Assembly: GCA_007694185.1 (NCBI GenBank)
Contig: RECD01000102.1
Coordinates: forward strand, 84,244-148,243
Origin: Planctomycetaceae bacterium
GTDB lineage: Bacteria > Planctomycetota > Planctomycetia > Pirellulales > Pirellulaceae
Reading direction: 5' to 3'
DNA length: 64,000 bases
The notes beneath the pieces are model-generated. The model had not been told where the DNA came from, searched no databases, and saw only the letters and a program-made list of their open reading frames with translations. The first letter of the stretch is position 1. Each line of letters opens with the position of its first letter. Shown one piece after another: positions 48,881 through 58,494 of this stretch. Made by a program: the position numbers and the translations under genes.

Positions 48881-50043
48881 GGCTCGATCCAAGCCCGTTC
48901 CGCGACCGAACGGAGGCCGGCTTCGGCTAGTGCCACGCCGGCGGCTCCCCGCCGGATCGACCAAGGAAACTCCCCCTCGCCGGCGCAGTGCCGCAGGAAC
49001 AATTCCCACTCGATCTTGAACGCGTTGTCGTAGTGGGTCGCGTCGGGAACCCGTTGCCAACCTTCGTAGAAGTCGATCGGCTGCGGGATATCGGGATTCC
49101 AGACCGGTTTGGGTGTTGCCGCCAACGATTGAATTCGGCAGTCCCGCAATCCGGCGACGGCGGACCCGTGAGTCCCGTCAACCTGGATGGTCAACAGGTC
49201 ATCGCGGCGAACACGGGTGGCCCAAGAGTTGTTGAATTGGCAGCTCACGCCGTTGTCGAGCACGAAAATCGCGTAAGCGGAATCATCGGCCGTGCAGGCG
49301 TAAGGCCGACCGGACTCGTCGACACGTTGGTTCAGATCGGTGGTGGCGTGCGCCAAAACTCGCTCTACCTTGCCGAACAGATCGCCGATCACGTACTCCC
49401 AGTGACAGAACATGTCGATCATGATCCCGCCACCGTCCTCACTGCGATAATTCCACGACGGTCGCTGGGCCGGTTGATCGGGCTCGTCGCCGCTGAACAC
49501 CCAGTAGCCAAACTCCCCGCGGACGCTCAGGATCCGCCCGAAAAAGCCTTGATCGCGAAGCATTCGTAATTTGCGGATGCCGGGCAGCCACAGCTTGTCC
49601 TGAACGACACCGTTTTTGACGCCCGTCGACTCGACCCAATCGGCCAGGGCGTAGGCTTCTTCGGCGCGGGTGGCGATCGGCTTTTCGCAGTAAACCCCCT
49701 TGCCGTTGGTGGCTGCCCGCCGGATCACTTCGGCCCGCTGCAGCGTGCTGGAGGCGTCGAACAGGATGTCGACGGCGGGATCCGACAGCACCGAGTCCAA
49801 ATCGGTGGTCCAGGCGAGTTGGCGTCCGATCTCCCGGTCCGAAACCGTCTCGGCCAGATGCCGAAGCTTGCTCTCACTCCGGCCGACCAAAATCGGCTCC
49901 ACGGCTAACCGCTCGCCCGACGTCAGCGTGACACCGCCTTGCCGGATGATCGCCAGGATCGAGCGGATCAGGTGCTGGTTCGTTCCCATGCGTCCGGTCA
50001 CCCCGTGCATGGCCACTTTCAAAGTCCGAGGGGGCGCATTCAT
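48868..50043 (-). CDS. Gfo/Idh/MocA family oxidoreductase (cytoplasmic)
   Basis: A 391-residue NAD(P)-dependent oxidoreductase without a leader peptide. The nucleotide-binding end is [18 protein letters not shown], a loose GxxGxxG. The family motif [17 protein letters not shown] is clear. In the C-terminal half, [20 protein letters not shown] carries the His candidate of the substrate pocket. Its ATG overlaps the stop of the upstream DHDPS-family gene by 4 bp (ATGA), so they are translationally coupled. Together with the AraC gene on the other strand this looks like a sugar or sugar-acid pathway. The 3' end overlaps galE by 13 bases. Confidence 0.92.
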   Translation of the reverse strand: MNAPPRTLKVAMHGVTGRMGTNQHLIRSILAIIRQGGVTLTSGERLAVEPILVGRSESKLRHLAETVSDREIGRQLAWTTDLDSVLSDPAVDILFDASSTLQRAEVIRRAATNGKGVYCEKPIATRAEEAYALADWVESTGVKNGVVQDKLWLPGIRKLRMLRDQGFFGRILSVRGEFGYWVFSGDEPDQPAQRPSWNYRSEDGGGIMIDMFCHWEYVIGDLFGKVERVLAHATTDLNQRVDESGRPYACTADDSAYAIFVLDNGVSCQFNNSWATRVRRDDLLTIQVDGTHGSAVAGLRDCRIQSLAATPKPVWNPDIPQPIDFYEGWQRVPDATHYDNAFKIEWELFLRHCAGEGEFPWSIRRGAAGVALAEAGLRSVAERAWIEPQFG

Positions 50044-50996
50044 GGGGTCAATCGCTCGAGGATTTCACGGAGGATCGGAAGGTCGGAATCGGGACGACGG
50101 GGACTATCCGGGTGCGTCTGGTCGCTGCGAATCCAGCCGCGGGCATGCAGGAACTGGGCCGCGTTGTGCTTGTAGGCCGGCACCGGATTGCGGAAGGCGA
50201 AAAAACCGAGGTACTGAAGCAAGTCATTCAGTTCGAAGAAGCCGGCGTCACCCGCCAGCCACATCGCGTCCCGCTTCGCGAAGGCCTCTGGGGCGAAGGT
50301 GCTCAGGCCCAGCAGGTAATCGCTACCGTACATCACCATGTCGATCGCCAAGTCGTTCCCGGTCAGCACTCGAAAATCGGGACGCAGACGATCGCGCAAT
50401 ACCAACCTCTCCCATTCTTGCTCGCGGCTCAGCGAGGAGTGTTTCGCCCCCAAGCAATGCGGCAATTCCAGCAGGCCCTGATAGGCCTCCAAGCTGTAGA
50501 TGCTGCCGAACGGGGCGAACATCTTCCCCAGTTCGAACCCGTAAAAATCACCGATCTGCTCCCCAATGCGGGCGTAAGCGTCGACGATCTGGTGGTCACT
50601 TTGGCCCGTCAATCCGTAACTTTGGAAGATCACGGGCGTGCCACCGGCGGCGACGATCTCCGAGCCGACTTCACGATACGTGTCCAAAGCGAAGGGAGCC
50701 CCAGGCGAATCCTTCACGAACGCGCCGGCGACGAACGGACGGCCCGCCAAGCAATCTGCCGTCTGGCGCAGCACTTCCAACCGTTGCTCGCGGGTCAGCA
50801 GGTTGATGTAGCCGGTGTCCATGTTGACCGCCGGAATCAGGCCGGCATTTGCCGTCCGGTTCACGTGGTCACGAAAAGAGTCCCAGTCGATCCGAACCGA
50901 TTCGCCCGGGCTGGGGGTCAACAGGGGCAACAGGATCGCTGACATCCCGGTGATTCTTCGCCGGGGGCGGAGGGGAGGGACCGAATCGATCATCAT
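50040..50996 (-). CDS. DHDPS/NAL-family (dihydrodipicolinate synthase-like) aldolase or dehydratase
   Basis: A class I aldolase-fold protein of about 318 residues. I choose ATG 50996, preceded by AAAGG, because the conserved fold starts near [20 protein letters not shown]; the frame could start at 51059. Family features: [25 protein letters not shown], and the Schiff-base Lys in [15 protein letters not shown]. The sequence departs from true lysine-pathway DapA (no clear pyruvate-binding GTTGE), so a role in sugar-acid breakdown, such as a keto-acid aldolase or dehydratase, is more likely. It forms an operon with the following Gfo/Idh gene and is divergent from the AraC regulator. Confidence 0.85.
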   Translation of the reverse strand: MMIDSVPPLRPRRRITGMSAILLPLLTPSPGESVRIDWDSFRDHVNRTANAGLIPAVNMDTGYINLLTREQRLEVLRQTADCLAGRPFVAGAFVKDSPGAPFALDTYREVGSEIVAAGGTPVIFQSYGLTGQSDHQIVDAYARIGEQIGDFYGFELGKMFAPFGSIYSLEAYQGLLELPHCLGAKHSSLSREQEWERLVLRDRLRPDFRVLTGNDLAIDMVMYGSDYLLGLSTFAPEAFAKRDAMWLAGDAGFFELNDLLQYLGFFAFRNPVPAYKHNAAQFLHARGWIRSDQTHPDSPRRPDSDLPILREILERLTP

Positions 50997-51076
50997 GAAG
51001 GGACCTTTGATTTGCACATCTCGAAAACCGTCCGGCGGATGCCGAACGCCACTGGTCATTGCGGTTGTCAGATCCT

Positions 51077-51090
51077 AAGGGTTGGCCCTT
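51077..51090. promoter_or_regulatory. Short inverted repeat in AraC/DHDPS divergent region
   Basis: AAGGG-TTGG-CCCTT occupies 51077-51090, in the 161-base region between the divergently transcribed AraC and DHDPS-family genes. Only 5 bp per arm, so this is a weak operator candidate supported mainly by location. Confidence 0.25.
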
Positions 51091-51157
51091 GCTCGGTCTT
51101 GGCGATTCGAGCATGATCGATTTGCGTTTTGGGCAAGGTGGGGCTTGGAGGGCGGGC

Positions 51158-52075
51158 ATGAACGGGGAGCAGGTTCGAACGGGTGGGGCGGGCGAGTTAT
51201 CCCGGCGGATCCAGCCGGTCGAGGAACGACTGGATACCGCCGGCATTTGGGCTTTTGAAAGCCATCATGGGGATGCCTTCACGATGGACTTCACCCGCCA
51301 CGATTTCTGGAAATGGCTGTTGCTGACACGCGGTGGCGGGGTGCTGGACGGGGATTGGGGGCAACCCATTTGCGAAACGGGCGATTTGGTGGTGATCCCG
51401 CCCGGTTTGCGGCACCGGATCGTCGATCACCCGCGGCGAGCGATTTCGCTGTACGGTCTGGGCATCGCCCCCTCCGTGCTGGCCGGCGTTCCCGATTTGA
51501 CCGAGTATCTGCCTAGCGGCGTCTTGTCGGCTGCCGACTTGGCGCCGTTGCGATTGAAACGACGGATGCGGCGTCTGTTGTACACCCACGCTCGGCAGGA
51601 CCCGTTGCACCGGTTGGCCACGGTCGCGGCCGCGGTCGATCTGGTGGCCGAGGTCTCGCTCGCCTGTGCCGACATCCGCAGCACTGCGTTCGATCCGGGC
51701 CCGGTCGGGACGGCCGAGGTCGACCCGATGCTCGAGTCCTACCTCGCCTGGTTAGAAAATCATTTTTTCGAATCGTTGCGACTCGACGACGCAGCGGCAG
51801 CTTGCGGGATGTCGCGTCGGGGTTTTACTTCGGCCTTTCGAAAACGGACCGGTCGAAGTTGGCTGGATTACGTGAACCGGTTGCGGGTCAGCCATGCGAT
51901 GGGGCTGTTGCGGACCACCGATCGCAAGCTCGCGTCGATCGCGTTTCGGTCCGGTTTTGACGACCTGTCGACGTTTTACCGGGCCTTTCACCGGATCACG
52001 GGAAAACGCCCGGGGGACTGGCGAAGGGCCGACGAGCCGCGATTGGGGCGGACGATTCCGGGGACTCAGACTTGA
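51158..52075 (+). CDS. AraC-family transcription regulator with cupin-like sensor domain
   Basis: Start at ATG 51158, with GGAGG six bases upstream; longer frames reach 51059. The 305-residue product has an N-terminal cupin-type sensing domain: GAGELSRRIQPVEE, WKWLLLTRGGGVLDGDWG, and ETGDLVVIPPGLRHRIVDH, the usual His-containing strand pair. The C-terminal third is the double HTH of AraC: ESLRLDDAAAACGMSRRGFT, SAFRKRTGRSWLDYVNRLRV, and the second helix-turn-helix SIAFRSGFDDLSTFYRAFHR. It is divergent from the DHDPS-Gfo/Idh pair and presumably controls it in response to a sugar or sugar acid. It ends 10 bases inside the convergent GcvH-like gene. Confidence 0.9.
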   Translation: MNGEQVRTGGAGELSRRIQPVEERLDTAGIWAFESHHGDAFTMDFTRHDFWKWLLLTRGGGVLDGDWGQPICETGDLVVIPPGLRHRIVDHPRRAISLYGLGIAPSVLAGVPDLTEYLPSGVLSAADLAPLRLKRRMRRLLYTHARQDPLHRLATVAAAVDLVAEVSLACADIRSTAFDPGPVGTAEVDPMLESYLAWLENHFFESLRLDDAAAACGMSRRGFTSAFRKRTGRSWLDYVNRLRVSHAMGLLRTTDRKLASIAFRSGFDDLSTFYRAFHRITGKRPGDWRRADEPRLGRTIPGTQT

Positions 52076-52560
52076 CCCTTGATCGTCCGTTGTGCCAGCG
52101 GCCAGGCCTGCTCCAGGTGATTCAAGTAGGCGTCGACATCGAGCAGGTCGGCGGTCCCCTCGGGGGTGATTTCGAGTAACCATCCGGCGGAGTAGAGGTC
52201 GACGTTGATCAGTGACGGGTCAGCCAAGACGGCGGCGTTCAACCCGATCAGTTCGCCAGCCGTCGGAGCGAACAGATCACTTTCGGCTTTCTTGCTTTCG
52301 ATGGAACCGAGCGATTGGCGTCGGGCGATCTTGCTCTGCGGTTCCACGACCCAATCGAGGAAATAGACGTCCTGCAGCAGACGCACCGCATAGGCCGTCA
52401 GCCCAAATCGATAGATTGGCGGGGCACCGGCGGCCTCGCCCGGTAAGGCCTCCGCCCACATGTGGTTCGTGGTGTATCGCAGCCGTGAGGGAAAGTCCGC
52501 GCGGAACTGGCCCATCAGGAAGGATCGCGAATCCTCACCCTCGGACGGAGGCGTGGTCAT
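52066..52560 (-). CDS. GcvH-like lipoyl-domain protein
   Basis: A 164-residue protein with a GcvH-type domain in residues 65-135. SLGSIESKKAESDLFAPTAG carries the lipoylation site, giving Lys 91. ADPSLINVDLYSAGWLLEI matches the DPxLVNxDPYGxGWL end of glycine cleavage H-protein. The first 60 residues (including MGQFRADFPSRLRYTTNHMW) differ from GcvH. No P, T or L subunit is in the window, so this is not an ordinary gcv operon member. The ATG overlaps the stop of the radical SAM gene by 4 bp, coupling their translation. The likely role is as a lipoyl carrier for an associated enzyme, perhaps the partner radical SAM protein. The 3' end overlaps the AraC gene by 10 bases. Confidence 0.8.
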   Translation of the reverse strand: MTTPPSEGEDSRSFLMGQFRADFPSRLRYTTNHMWAEALPGEAAGAPPIYRFGLTAYAVRLLQDVYFLDWVVEPQSKIARRQSLGSIESKKAESDLFAPTAGELIGLNAAVLADPSLINVDLYSAGWLLEITPEGTADLLDVDAYLNHLEQAWPLAQRTIKGQV

Positions 52561-53882
52561 GTGTAGCGGACCCCGCGATGTTCCGGCTCGAAGAACACCG
52601 GCAACAGGGCGTCGGCGCGCAGCAGCCCCGCACGGGTCAAGCGGATGGCATCCCCTTCGATCGTGACGTAGCCGTCGGCCACGTGGGCGGCCCATGCTTC
52701 CGACCAGTGCTCCAGCACGTCCACACCGAACTTGCTGCGGAAATACCCGGCGTCCAAGTAGCCGCGTTTGAGCAACAGGATCAGCTCGCGAACCAGCAAT
52801 TGATGAGGTGTCGGGATCAGGCCGCGTCCCAAGGGAAGCTGCCCCGCGTCGATCGCCTCATAGTACTTTTCCAGTTCGGCGAGATTCTGATAGTGGACGC
52901 CGCTGGCGTGCCCGAAGCTCGCGATTCCGGTCGCGATCAGATCGGCCCCTTGCCAGAGGTTGTCGCGATAGGAAAAGTTCACCTTGGACGAGTCTTTGAC
53001 CATCGTGTAGGCGCTGCTGACACTGTAGCCGGCCGCCTCCAATTCGGTGAAGGCGTAGTCGACCCACTGGCGTTTCGTCGGCCAGTCCGCCACCGGGGTC
53101 TCGATTTTGTTACCCAAGATGTCCTTGCTGTAGACGGTGTTGAACGGCAGTTCCATCTGGTAGATCGTGACGCTGTCCGGGCTCAGGTCGATGGTCCGGC
53201 GGATGTTCTCCCGCCAATTGTCCCACGTCTCCCCGACCATGCCCGAGATCAGGTCGATGTTGACGTTGGGAAACTTGGCGGCTTGAATCCAGTCCCACGC
53301 CTCGAACACCTGTTTCGACAGGTGCGCCCGACCGTTCTCTTCCAGCAAGGAATCGTCGAAGTTTTCCACCCCAAGGCTCAATCGGGTCACGCCCATCTGC
53401 TCGCGGAGGGTTTTGACCTTGGTTTCGCTCAGGGTGCCCGGTTCGCACTCGAACGTCACCTCTTCGGCACCGTCCCAAGTGATGTGTTCGCGCAGTCGGT
53501 CTCCCAGCGCGACCAACTGTTTCGGCGCCAGGAAGCTCGGGGTCCCGCCGCCGAAGTAGACGAACCGGAACGGGCGGTCGCCCATCACCGGGAGGCTCGC
53601 GACCAGTGAGATCTCCGTCGACAAGGCGTCGACGTAGCGTTGGACCTCGGCCGCCTTGACGTCGGTGAAGACCTTGAAGTAACAGAATTTGCAACGTTTG
53701 CGACAGAACGGGATGTGCAAATAGAGCCCGAGCGGGGTGTCGACTTTCGGGGGCGATTGGAGTGCCTGCCGAACCGCCGGCAGCGCTTCGCGGTTCCACT
53801 GGCTGTAGGGCGGGTAGTTCGAGATGAAGTAACTGCCGACCTCGGTTTTGATATCCACCGTTGGCACTGGGGTGGTGCTCAT
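52557..53882 (-). CDS. HemN/HemW-like radical SAM protein
   Basis: A 441-residue radical SAM protein of the coproporphyrinogen III oxidase-like family. The 4Fe-4S motif is CRKRCKFC (Cys 60, 64, 67) within LGLYLHIPFC and FCYFKVF. Family features follow: FVYFGGGTPSFLAPKQL, TFECEPGTLSETK, RLSLGVENFDDSLLEENGR and NVNIDLISGMVGETWDNW, then a HemN-type C-terminal region around GIASFGHASGVHYQNLAELE. True HemN oxidase, HemW haem chaperone and diverse relatives share this architecture. The specific reaction is unknown. Its stop overlaps the GcvH-like start, suggesting that it works with a lipoyl protein. Confidence 0.88.
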   Translation of the reverse strand: MSTTPVPTVDIKTEVGSYFISNYPPYSQWNREALPAVRQALQSPPKVDTPLGLYLHIPFCRKRCKFCYFKVFTDVKAAEVQRYVDALSTEISLVASLPVMGDRPFRFVYFGGGTPSFLAPKQLVALGDRLREHITWDGAEEVTFECEPGTLSETKVKTLREQMGVTRLSLGVENFDDSLLEENGRAHLSKQVFEAWDWIQAAKFPNVNIDLISGMVGETWDNWRENIRRTIDLSPDSVTIYQMELPFNTVYSKDILGNKIETPVADWPTKRQWVDYAFTELEAAGYSVSSAYTMVKDSSKVNFSYRDNLWQGADLIATGIASFGHASGVHYQNLAELEKYYEAIDAGQLPLGRGLIPTPHQLLVRELILLLKRGYLDAGYFRSKFGVDVLEHWSEAWAAHVADGYVTIEGDAIRLTRAGLLRADALLPVFFEPEHRGVRYT

Positions 53883-53931
53883 GCTTGACGACTTCCGAAG
53901 GGGGTGGGTCCGCGGACCGCGGACGGAGGGA

Positions 53932-55182
53932 TCAGTTGTCTTCCGGGGATGCGAAACAGCGGACGATCCCTCGACTGTCGGCGATCACCAACCGTCCCTG
54001 GGCGATCCCGGGGGAACTGGTGAATTGACCGCGAATTTCGAACTGCCATTTTTCACTACCGTCGGCTAGTGACAAGCGGGTGAGCCTGCCGTCGGTCGAA
54101 GCGATCCAGACGTCGTCAGCCGAAATCACCGGTGACGCGTCGGCGCGGCGCCGCAGCGTGTACCGCCATTTTCGCTTACCGGTCTCCAAATCGAGCGCAT
54201 CGACGTGGCGATTCTGGCTGGTCACCACGACGACCTGGTCCTTGACCGCGGGGCTGGTGCGGTATTCCTGGGAGCGTTCCTCGTCGACGTACCGCCACAA
54301 CTCGCGGCCCGACTTCCAGTCGATCGCGACGACGGCGCCGTCCATGATCGGCAAAATGGCTCGATTACCCGTGATCGCCGGCGTGCTGCCGGTCGGACCG
54401 CCCAGCGGCACTGGGTCGGCAGCCGCGGTACCGTCACGGACCGAGACGGCATGGAGGTTGCCGTCACAGCCACCGAGGAACGTGCGGTCGTCCGCTAGCG
54501 ATGGGTTGCACTGGATCTGGTCACTCGTTTCGTATTTCCAGAGTCCTGAGCCGTCGGCGCGGGCCAGGCCGTACAAGTTGCCATCCTGAGAGGCGATCAA
54601 GACGTTGTCTTCGAAGAACGCGGCATCCGAACCGATTTCTCCGCCAACTTCACGCTCCCACCGCAGTTGTCCACTGGCGACGTCGACGGCGTAAACCTTG
54701 CCGTCCAGGTCACCGATCACCAACAGGTCACGATCGACTGCGGGGCTGCTGGCAAAGCCGATTCCCGTCTCCAACCGCCACAGCTCCTGGCCGGACTTAA
54801 GGTCGAGGCAGTACAGCATGCCGTTCACGTCGGCGAGATAAACCCGGCCATCGACAATCAGCGGGGTAGCGTCGATCGGTTCCTCGGCGGAAAATTCCCA
54901 ACGGATCTCCAGATTTGCGGGCAAACGTTCTGCCGTGGCTCCGGTCGATTGGGCATCGCCGCGGGAGAGCGGCCAGTCGGCACCGACGGCCCGCGTCCCC
55001 AACGAGCCAACCCCGAAAACGTCGGCGAACGCGACGGCCCAGCCGATCACCAACCCGGCGAGTGCCGACCAGGAGTCAGTTCCTCGGCAAAGTTGGCGGA
55101 ATCGGGACGCGTGGCCATGCAAGCGAGACCGGCGGCCGCCGATCGGGCTACCGAGGCGATCGGTTGTAGGCAATTTGATCAT
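53932..55182 (-). CDS. Membrane-anchored PQQ-like beta-propeller protein
   Basis: A 416-residue protein starting at ATG 55182. One N-terminal hydrophobic segment (ALAGLVIGWAVAFADVFGVG) anchors or exports it. The rest is repeated beta-propeller blades of the PQQ type, each ending like GKVYAVDVASGQLRWERE, NVDALDLETGKRKWRY or GMLYCLDLKSGQELWRLE, with roughly seven visible. It lacks the residues of an active PQQ dehydrogenase, so an outer-membrane assembly (BamB-like) or binding role is more likely. A TATAAT box lies only 7 bases before the ATG on this strand, which would imply a leaderless or very short-leader transcript. Divergent from aroDE. Confidence 0.8.
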   Translation of the reverse strand: MIKLPTTDRLGSPIGGRRSRLHGHASRFRQLCRGTDSWSALAGLVIGWAVAFADVFGVGSLGTRAVGADWPLSRGDAQSTGATAERLPANLEIRWEFSAEEPIDATPLIVDGRVYLADVNGMLYCLDLKSGQELWRLETGIGFASSPAVDRDLLVIGDLDGKVYAVDVASGQLRWEREVGGEIGSDAAFFEDNVLIASQDGNLYGLARADGSGLWKYETSDQIQCNPSLADDRTFLGGCDGNLHAVSVRDGTAAADPVPLGGPTGSTPAITGNRAILPIMDGAVVAIDWKSGRELWRYVDEERSQEYRTSPAVKDQVVVVTSQNRHVDALDLETGKRKWRYTLRRRADASPVISADDVWIASTDGRLTRLSLADGSEKWQFEIRGQFTSSPGIAQGRLVIADSRGIVRCFASPEDN

Positions 55183-55189
55183 GCCACGT

Positions 55190-55213
55190 ATTATATACGC
55201 CGCACCCGTGCGG
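55190..55213. promoter_or_regulatory. Divergent AT-rich promoter island and palindrome between PQQ protein and aroDE
   Basis: The minus strand has TATAAT at 55195-55190 and the plus strand has TATTATAT, an A+T island in very GC-rich DNA. Immediately beside it is CCGCAC-CC-GTGCGG (55200-55213), a 6-bp-arm palindrome. The combination of a -10-like box and adjacent dyad suggests a shared control region for both genes. No good -35 was found. Confidence 0.4.
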
Positions 55214-55277
55214 TTGGTCCCCCCATCGGCCACTCCGTTCTCACCCTGATCGACACCGTCCCGACTCGATTGGCATC

Positions 55278-56780
55278 ATGATCTGCGTAAGCCTCGGAAG
55301 AACTCGCCACAAGCACATGATCGCCGAACATCGGCACTTGGCCGAAAACGGGGTCCAATTGGTCGAATTGCGATTGGACTACATCGGTCGCGCGATCGAT
55401 TTGACCCGTTTGCTGAAGGACCGACCGACGCCGGTTGTGGTGACGAATCGGCGACGCGAGGACGGTGGCCGCTGGATGGGCACCGAGGCCGAGCGTCAGA
55501 TGGTGTTGCGATCCGCGATCGTCGCTGGCGTCGAGTACGTCGATTTGGAGGCTGACATCGCCGGCGATATCCCGCGGTACGGACAAACGAAACGGGTCGT
55601 CAGCTATCACGATTTCGATGGCACCCCCGATGACTTGCCGGGGCTGCATGCCGAAATGGCGACCATGGATGCGGACGTCGTCAAGATCGCGTGCCAAGCG
55701 ACGACGATCGCGGATACCGTTCGAATGATGGAGATGGTTCGGCAAGCCAAACTGCCGACGATCGGCATTTGCATGGGCGAGATCGGCATGATGACTCGGA
55801 TCCTGGCCGGTCGGCTCGGCTCCCCGTTCACCTTTGCCTCCTACAGCACCGATCGCACGCTGGCCCCGGGGCAGTTGAATTACAAGGTGATGCGGGACCT
55901 GTACCGGTTCGACGAAATCGACGGTCAGACCGAATTGTTCGGCGTCGTGGCGGACCCGGTCGCCCATAGCCACAGCCCGTTGATTCACAACCGGGCGTTT
56001 CAAGACGCCGAAATCAATGCTCGGTACCTTCCGTTCCGAGTGCCCGCGGACGATCTGAACGTGTTCATCGATGCTTGTCCGCGCTTGGGCATCCGAGGGA
56101 TCAGCGTCACGATCCCGCACAAAGAGCGGGCGCTAGCCTATTGCACCCAAGCGGAACAGGCCGCCACCGGCATCGGCGCGATCAACACCATGATTTTCGA
56201 TGAAGAGGAGCGAATCGGCTACAATACCGACTATCGGGCGGCGATGGACTGCATCAACGCCGTGTATCAGGCCGGACGTCCGGCTGACAGCCTGCCGGTG
56301 TCTCACCAAAGCCGGCGGGTGCTGATCCTCGGGGCTGGGGGTGTCGCCCGGGCGATCGCGTGGGGGATGAAGCAACGAGGGGCGGAGGTCACCATCAGCA
56401 GCCGCACCGAAGAACGTGCGGTCCAGTTGGCTCATGAGATCGGCACACGATCGGTCCCGTGGGAACAACGCCACGAGGTTCAGCCCCAATTGCTCGTCAA
56501 CGGAACCCCGGTGGGCATGCACCCCCATGTTGACGATTGTCCCTACGACCCCGGCAAGCTAAATCAGTTGATGGTCGTGTTCGACACCGTTTACAACCCG
56601 GAAAGCACGATGCTGATCAAACACGCCCGCAACGCCCGCTCCAAGATAATCACCGGCGTCGACATGTTCGTCCGCCAAGCCGCTTATCAGTTCAAGCTGT
56701 TTACCGGGCGCGAGGCACCGTCGAGCCGGATGCGGGAGGCGATCAAGGAAGCGACCAGCCCCGTCAGGCTCAACCCCTAG
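55278..56780 (+). CDS. aroDE: Bifunctional 3-dehydroquinate dehydratase (type I) / shikimate dehydrogenase
   Basis: Catalyses two successive steps of the shikimate pathway to aromatic amino acids. Residues 1-215 form a type I dehydroquinase, with catalytic His 111 in VVSYHDFDGT and Schiff-base Lys 136 in DVVKIACQAT. Residues from about 218 form shikimate dehydrogenase: GVVADPVAHSHSPLIHN, VTIPHKERAL with catalytic Lys 282, GYNTDYRAA with Asp 318, and the NADP-binding LILGAGGVARAIAWG. The fusion also occurs in other bacteria and plants. The two domains are on one continuous frame with no break. The following GNAT gene starts 10 bases after the stop. Confidence 0.96.
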   Translation: MICVSLGRTRHKHMIAEHRHLAENGVQLVELRLDYIGRAIDLTRLLKDRPTPVVVTNRRREDGGRWMGTEAERQMVLRSAIVAGVEYVDLEADIAGDIPRYGQTKRVVSYHDFDGTPDDLPGLHAEMATMDADVVKIACQATTIADTVRMMEMVRQAKLPTIGICMGEIGMMTRILAGRLGSPFTFASYSTDRTLAPGQLNYKVMRDLYRFDEIDGQTELFGVVADPVAHSHSPLIHNRAFQDAEINARYLPFRVPADDLNVFIDACPRLGIRGISVTIPHKERALAYCTQAEQAATGIGAINTMIFDEEERIGYNTDYRAAMDCINAVYQAGRPADSLPVSHQSRRVLILGAGGVARAIAWGMKQRGAEVTISSRTEERAVQLAHEIGTRSVPWEQRHEVQPQLLVNGTPVGMHPHVDDCPYDPGKLNQLMVVFDTVYNPESTMLIKHARNARSKIITGVDMFVRQAAYQFKLFTGREAPSSRMREAIKEATSPVRLNP

Positions 56781-56790
56781 AAGATGCCGG

Positions 56791-57300
56791 ATGAGCTCCC
56801 CTGACCCTGCGCACCCGCAGCACGGCCTAAGTGAGACCGAACCGCCGGAAGCCGACTCGCCATCGGGCCGAGACGCTTCTGAGGCGATCACTTACCGCCA
56901 AGCGACCCCCGAAGATGCCGACATGATCCACGCGATCCTGCGGCCCTACGTGATGAATCGAAAACTCTTTGCCCGCACCGAGGCCGAGGTGATCGACTTG
57001 ACTCGCCACGGATTTGTGGCCGAGGCGAACGGACGCCCCATCGGTTTTGCGGCCGTCGAGGTCTACAATCGGAAATTGGCGGAGGTCCAAAGCTTGGCGA
57101 TCCGGGTCGAGTATCAGGGCCGCGGCATCGGTCAGGAATTGGTCGCCCGCTGTGTCGAGCGGGCCCGCGAACTGGGGGTTTGCGAGGTCATGGCGATCAG
57201 CAGCAGCGAAGACTTTTTGAAACGTTGCGGGTTCGATTACGCGTTGCCTGATCAGAAACGCGCCCTGTTCTATCAACTGAAACCGCGCAGCCTCGACTGA
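56791..57300 (+). CDS. GNAT acetyltransferase (ArgA/NAGS-like)
   Basis: A 169-residue GCN5-related N-acetyltransferase. The fold signs are [20 protein letters not shown] near residue 35, [20 protein letters not shown] with the acetyl-CoA-binding RGxG signature, and [20 protein letters not shown] at the C-terminus. This combination and the LKxR-like ending resemble short N-acetylglutamate synthases, but the acceptor is not proven. The first 30 residues are polar and probably flexible. It lies between aroDE and rsgA on the same strand with gaps of 10 and -1 bases, so it probably shares a transcript with both. Confidence 0.85.
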   Translation: MSSPDPAHPQHGLSETEPPEADSPSGRDASEAITYRQATPEDADMIHAILRPYVMNRKLFARTEAEVIDLTRHGFVAEANGRPIGFAAVEVYNRKLAEVQSLAIRVEYQGRGIGQELVARCVERARELGVCEVMAISSSEDFLKRCGFDYALPDQKRALFYQLKPRSLD

Positions 57301-58445
57301 TGGCGAAGAAACGGTCCAAACTGCGAGCCGAGTTTCGAAAAAAACACCAGGGCCGGGTCCGCCAAAGCGACTTGACCCGAGGGTTTCGGTCGGATCAGAA
57401 CGACAGCCGGATCGAGGACGCCGTCCAAAGCGAGCGGCTGAGCGGCAAGGGCGAATTGACCCGCAAGCGGACCGTGATCGGGAACGACTCCGATCCGGAC
57501 CCGACCGCCGGATTGCAAGTCCGCCTGACCGATCACGACCAACAGATTCGGTTCGGGCGAGTGATCAGTGTCCACGGACTTCGCAGCCGCGTGTTGGGGC
57601 CCGACGGCCAAGTGCATGCCTGTACCGTTCGACAGTTGCTCAAGTCGCTCAGCACAGACCAGCGGAATGTCGTCGCCACGGGTGACTTGGTCGGCTTTCG
57701 ACCTGACCCGGGGGGCGGGGGCGTGATCGAAACGGTCGAGCCTCGGCATGGGCTGCTCAGTCGCACCAGTCGCGGAAAGCGGCACGTGATCGCCGCCAAC
57801 ATCGATTATCTGCTGATTGTCACCAGTTGCGGCGAACCGGGGATCAAACCGGCGTTGATCGATCGCTACCTGCTGACCGCAGAGCAATATGGGATCCGGC
57901 CACTGATCTGCTTCAACAAAGTCGATCTGATCGACCCGGCTGCTCTCCAACCGCTGGTCGGCGTCTACGCCCAATTGGGCTACCTGACGCTATTCACGAG
58001 CGTCAGTCGGATGACCAACATCAACTTTCTGCGGGCCCTGTTGGTCGGCAAGCAGACGGCGCTTGCGGGACAAAGTGGGGTTGGCAAAAGCAGCCTGCTC
58101 AATGCGATCGAGCCCGCCCTCGGGTTGCGTGTCGGCCAGGTCAGCCGTGAGAACGAAAAGGGCAAGCACACCACGACCAACGCCAGTCTGATCCCGCTGG
58201 ACGGCGGCGGGGCGGTGGTCGATACCCCCGGTATCCGCCAATTCCAGCTTTGGGATATCTCGGCGGGAGAAGTGGCCGGTTTGATGCCTGACCTGAGGCC
58301 ATACGTCAGTCAGTGCCGTTATCCAGATTGTTTGCATTTGAACGAAGAGCCCTGCGCGGTGAAGGATGCCGTCGCCGATGCCAAGATTGATGCCCGGCGG
58401 TACGACGCCTACTGCCATTTGTTGCAAGAGGAACTCGGGAACTGA
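57300..58445 (+). CDS. rsgA: Ribosome small-subunit-dependent GTPase A
   Basis: A 381-residue circularly permuted GTPase that helps mature the 30S subunit. An N-terminal basic, disordered tail ([19 protein letters not shown]) precedes an OB domain. The GTPase motifs come in the permuted order G4-G1-G3: [22 protein letters not shown] and DTPGIRQF. The C-terminal zinc domain has [20 protein letters not shown], with the expected Cys-His-Cys ligands. The ATG shares one base with the GNAT stop. A palindromic repeat with a T-run lies about 50 bases after the stop and may terminate this transcript. Confidence 0.95.
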   Translation: MAKKRSKLRAEFRKKHQGRVRQSDLTRGFRSDQNDSRIEDAVQSERLSGKGELTRKRTVIGNDSDPDPTAGLQVRLTDHDQQIRFGRVISVHGLRSRVLGPDGQVHACTVRQLLKSLSTDQRNVVATGDLVGFRPDPGGGGVIETVEPRHGLLSRTSRGKRHVIAANIDYLLIVTSCGEPGIKPALIDRYLLTAEQYGIRPLICFNKVDLIDPAALQPLVGVYAQLGYLTLFTSVSRMTNINFLRALLVGKQTALAGQSGVGKSSLLNAIEPALGLRVGQVSRENEKGKHTTTNASLIPLDGGGAVVDTPGIRQFQLWDISAGEVAGLMPDLRPYVSQCRYPDCLHLNEEPCAVKDAVADAKIDARRYDAYCHLLQEELGN

Positions 58446-58494
58446 CCGATCGGCTATGCTAAACGTTGCGGTCTACGCTCGCGTCGCCCGGGGA

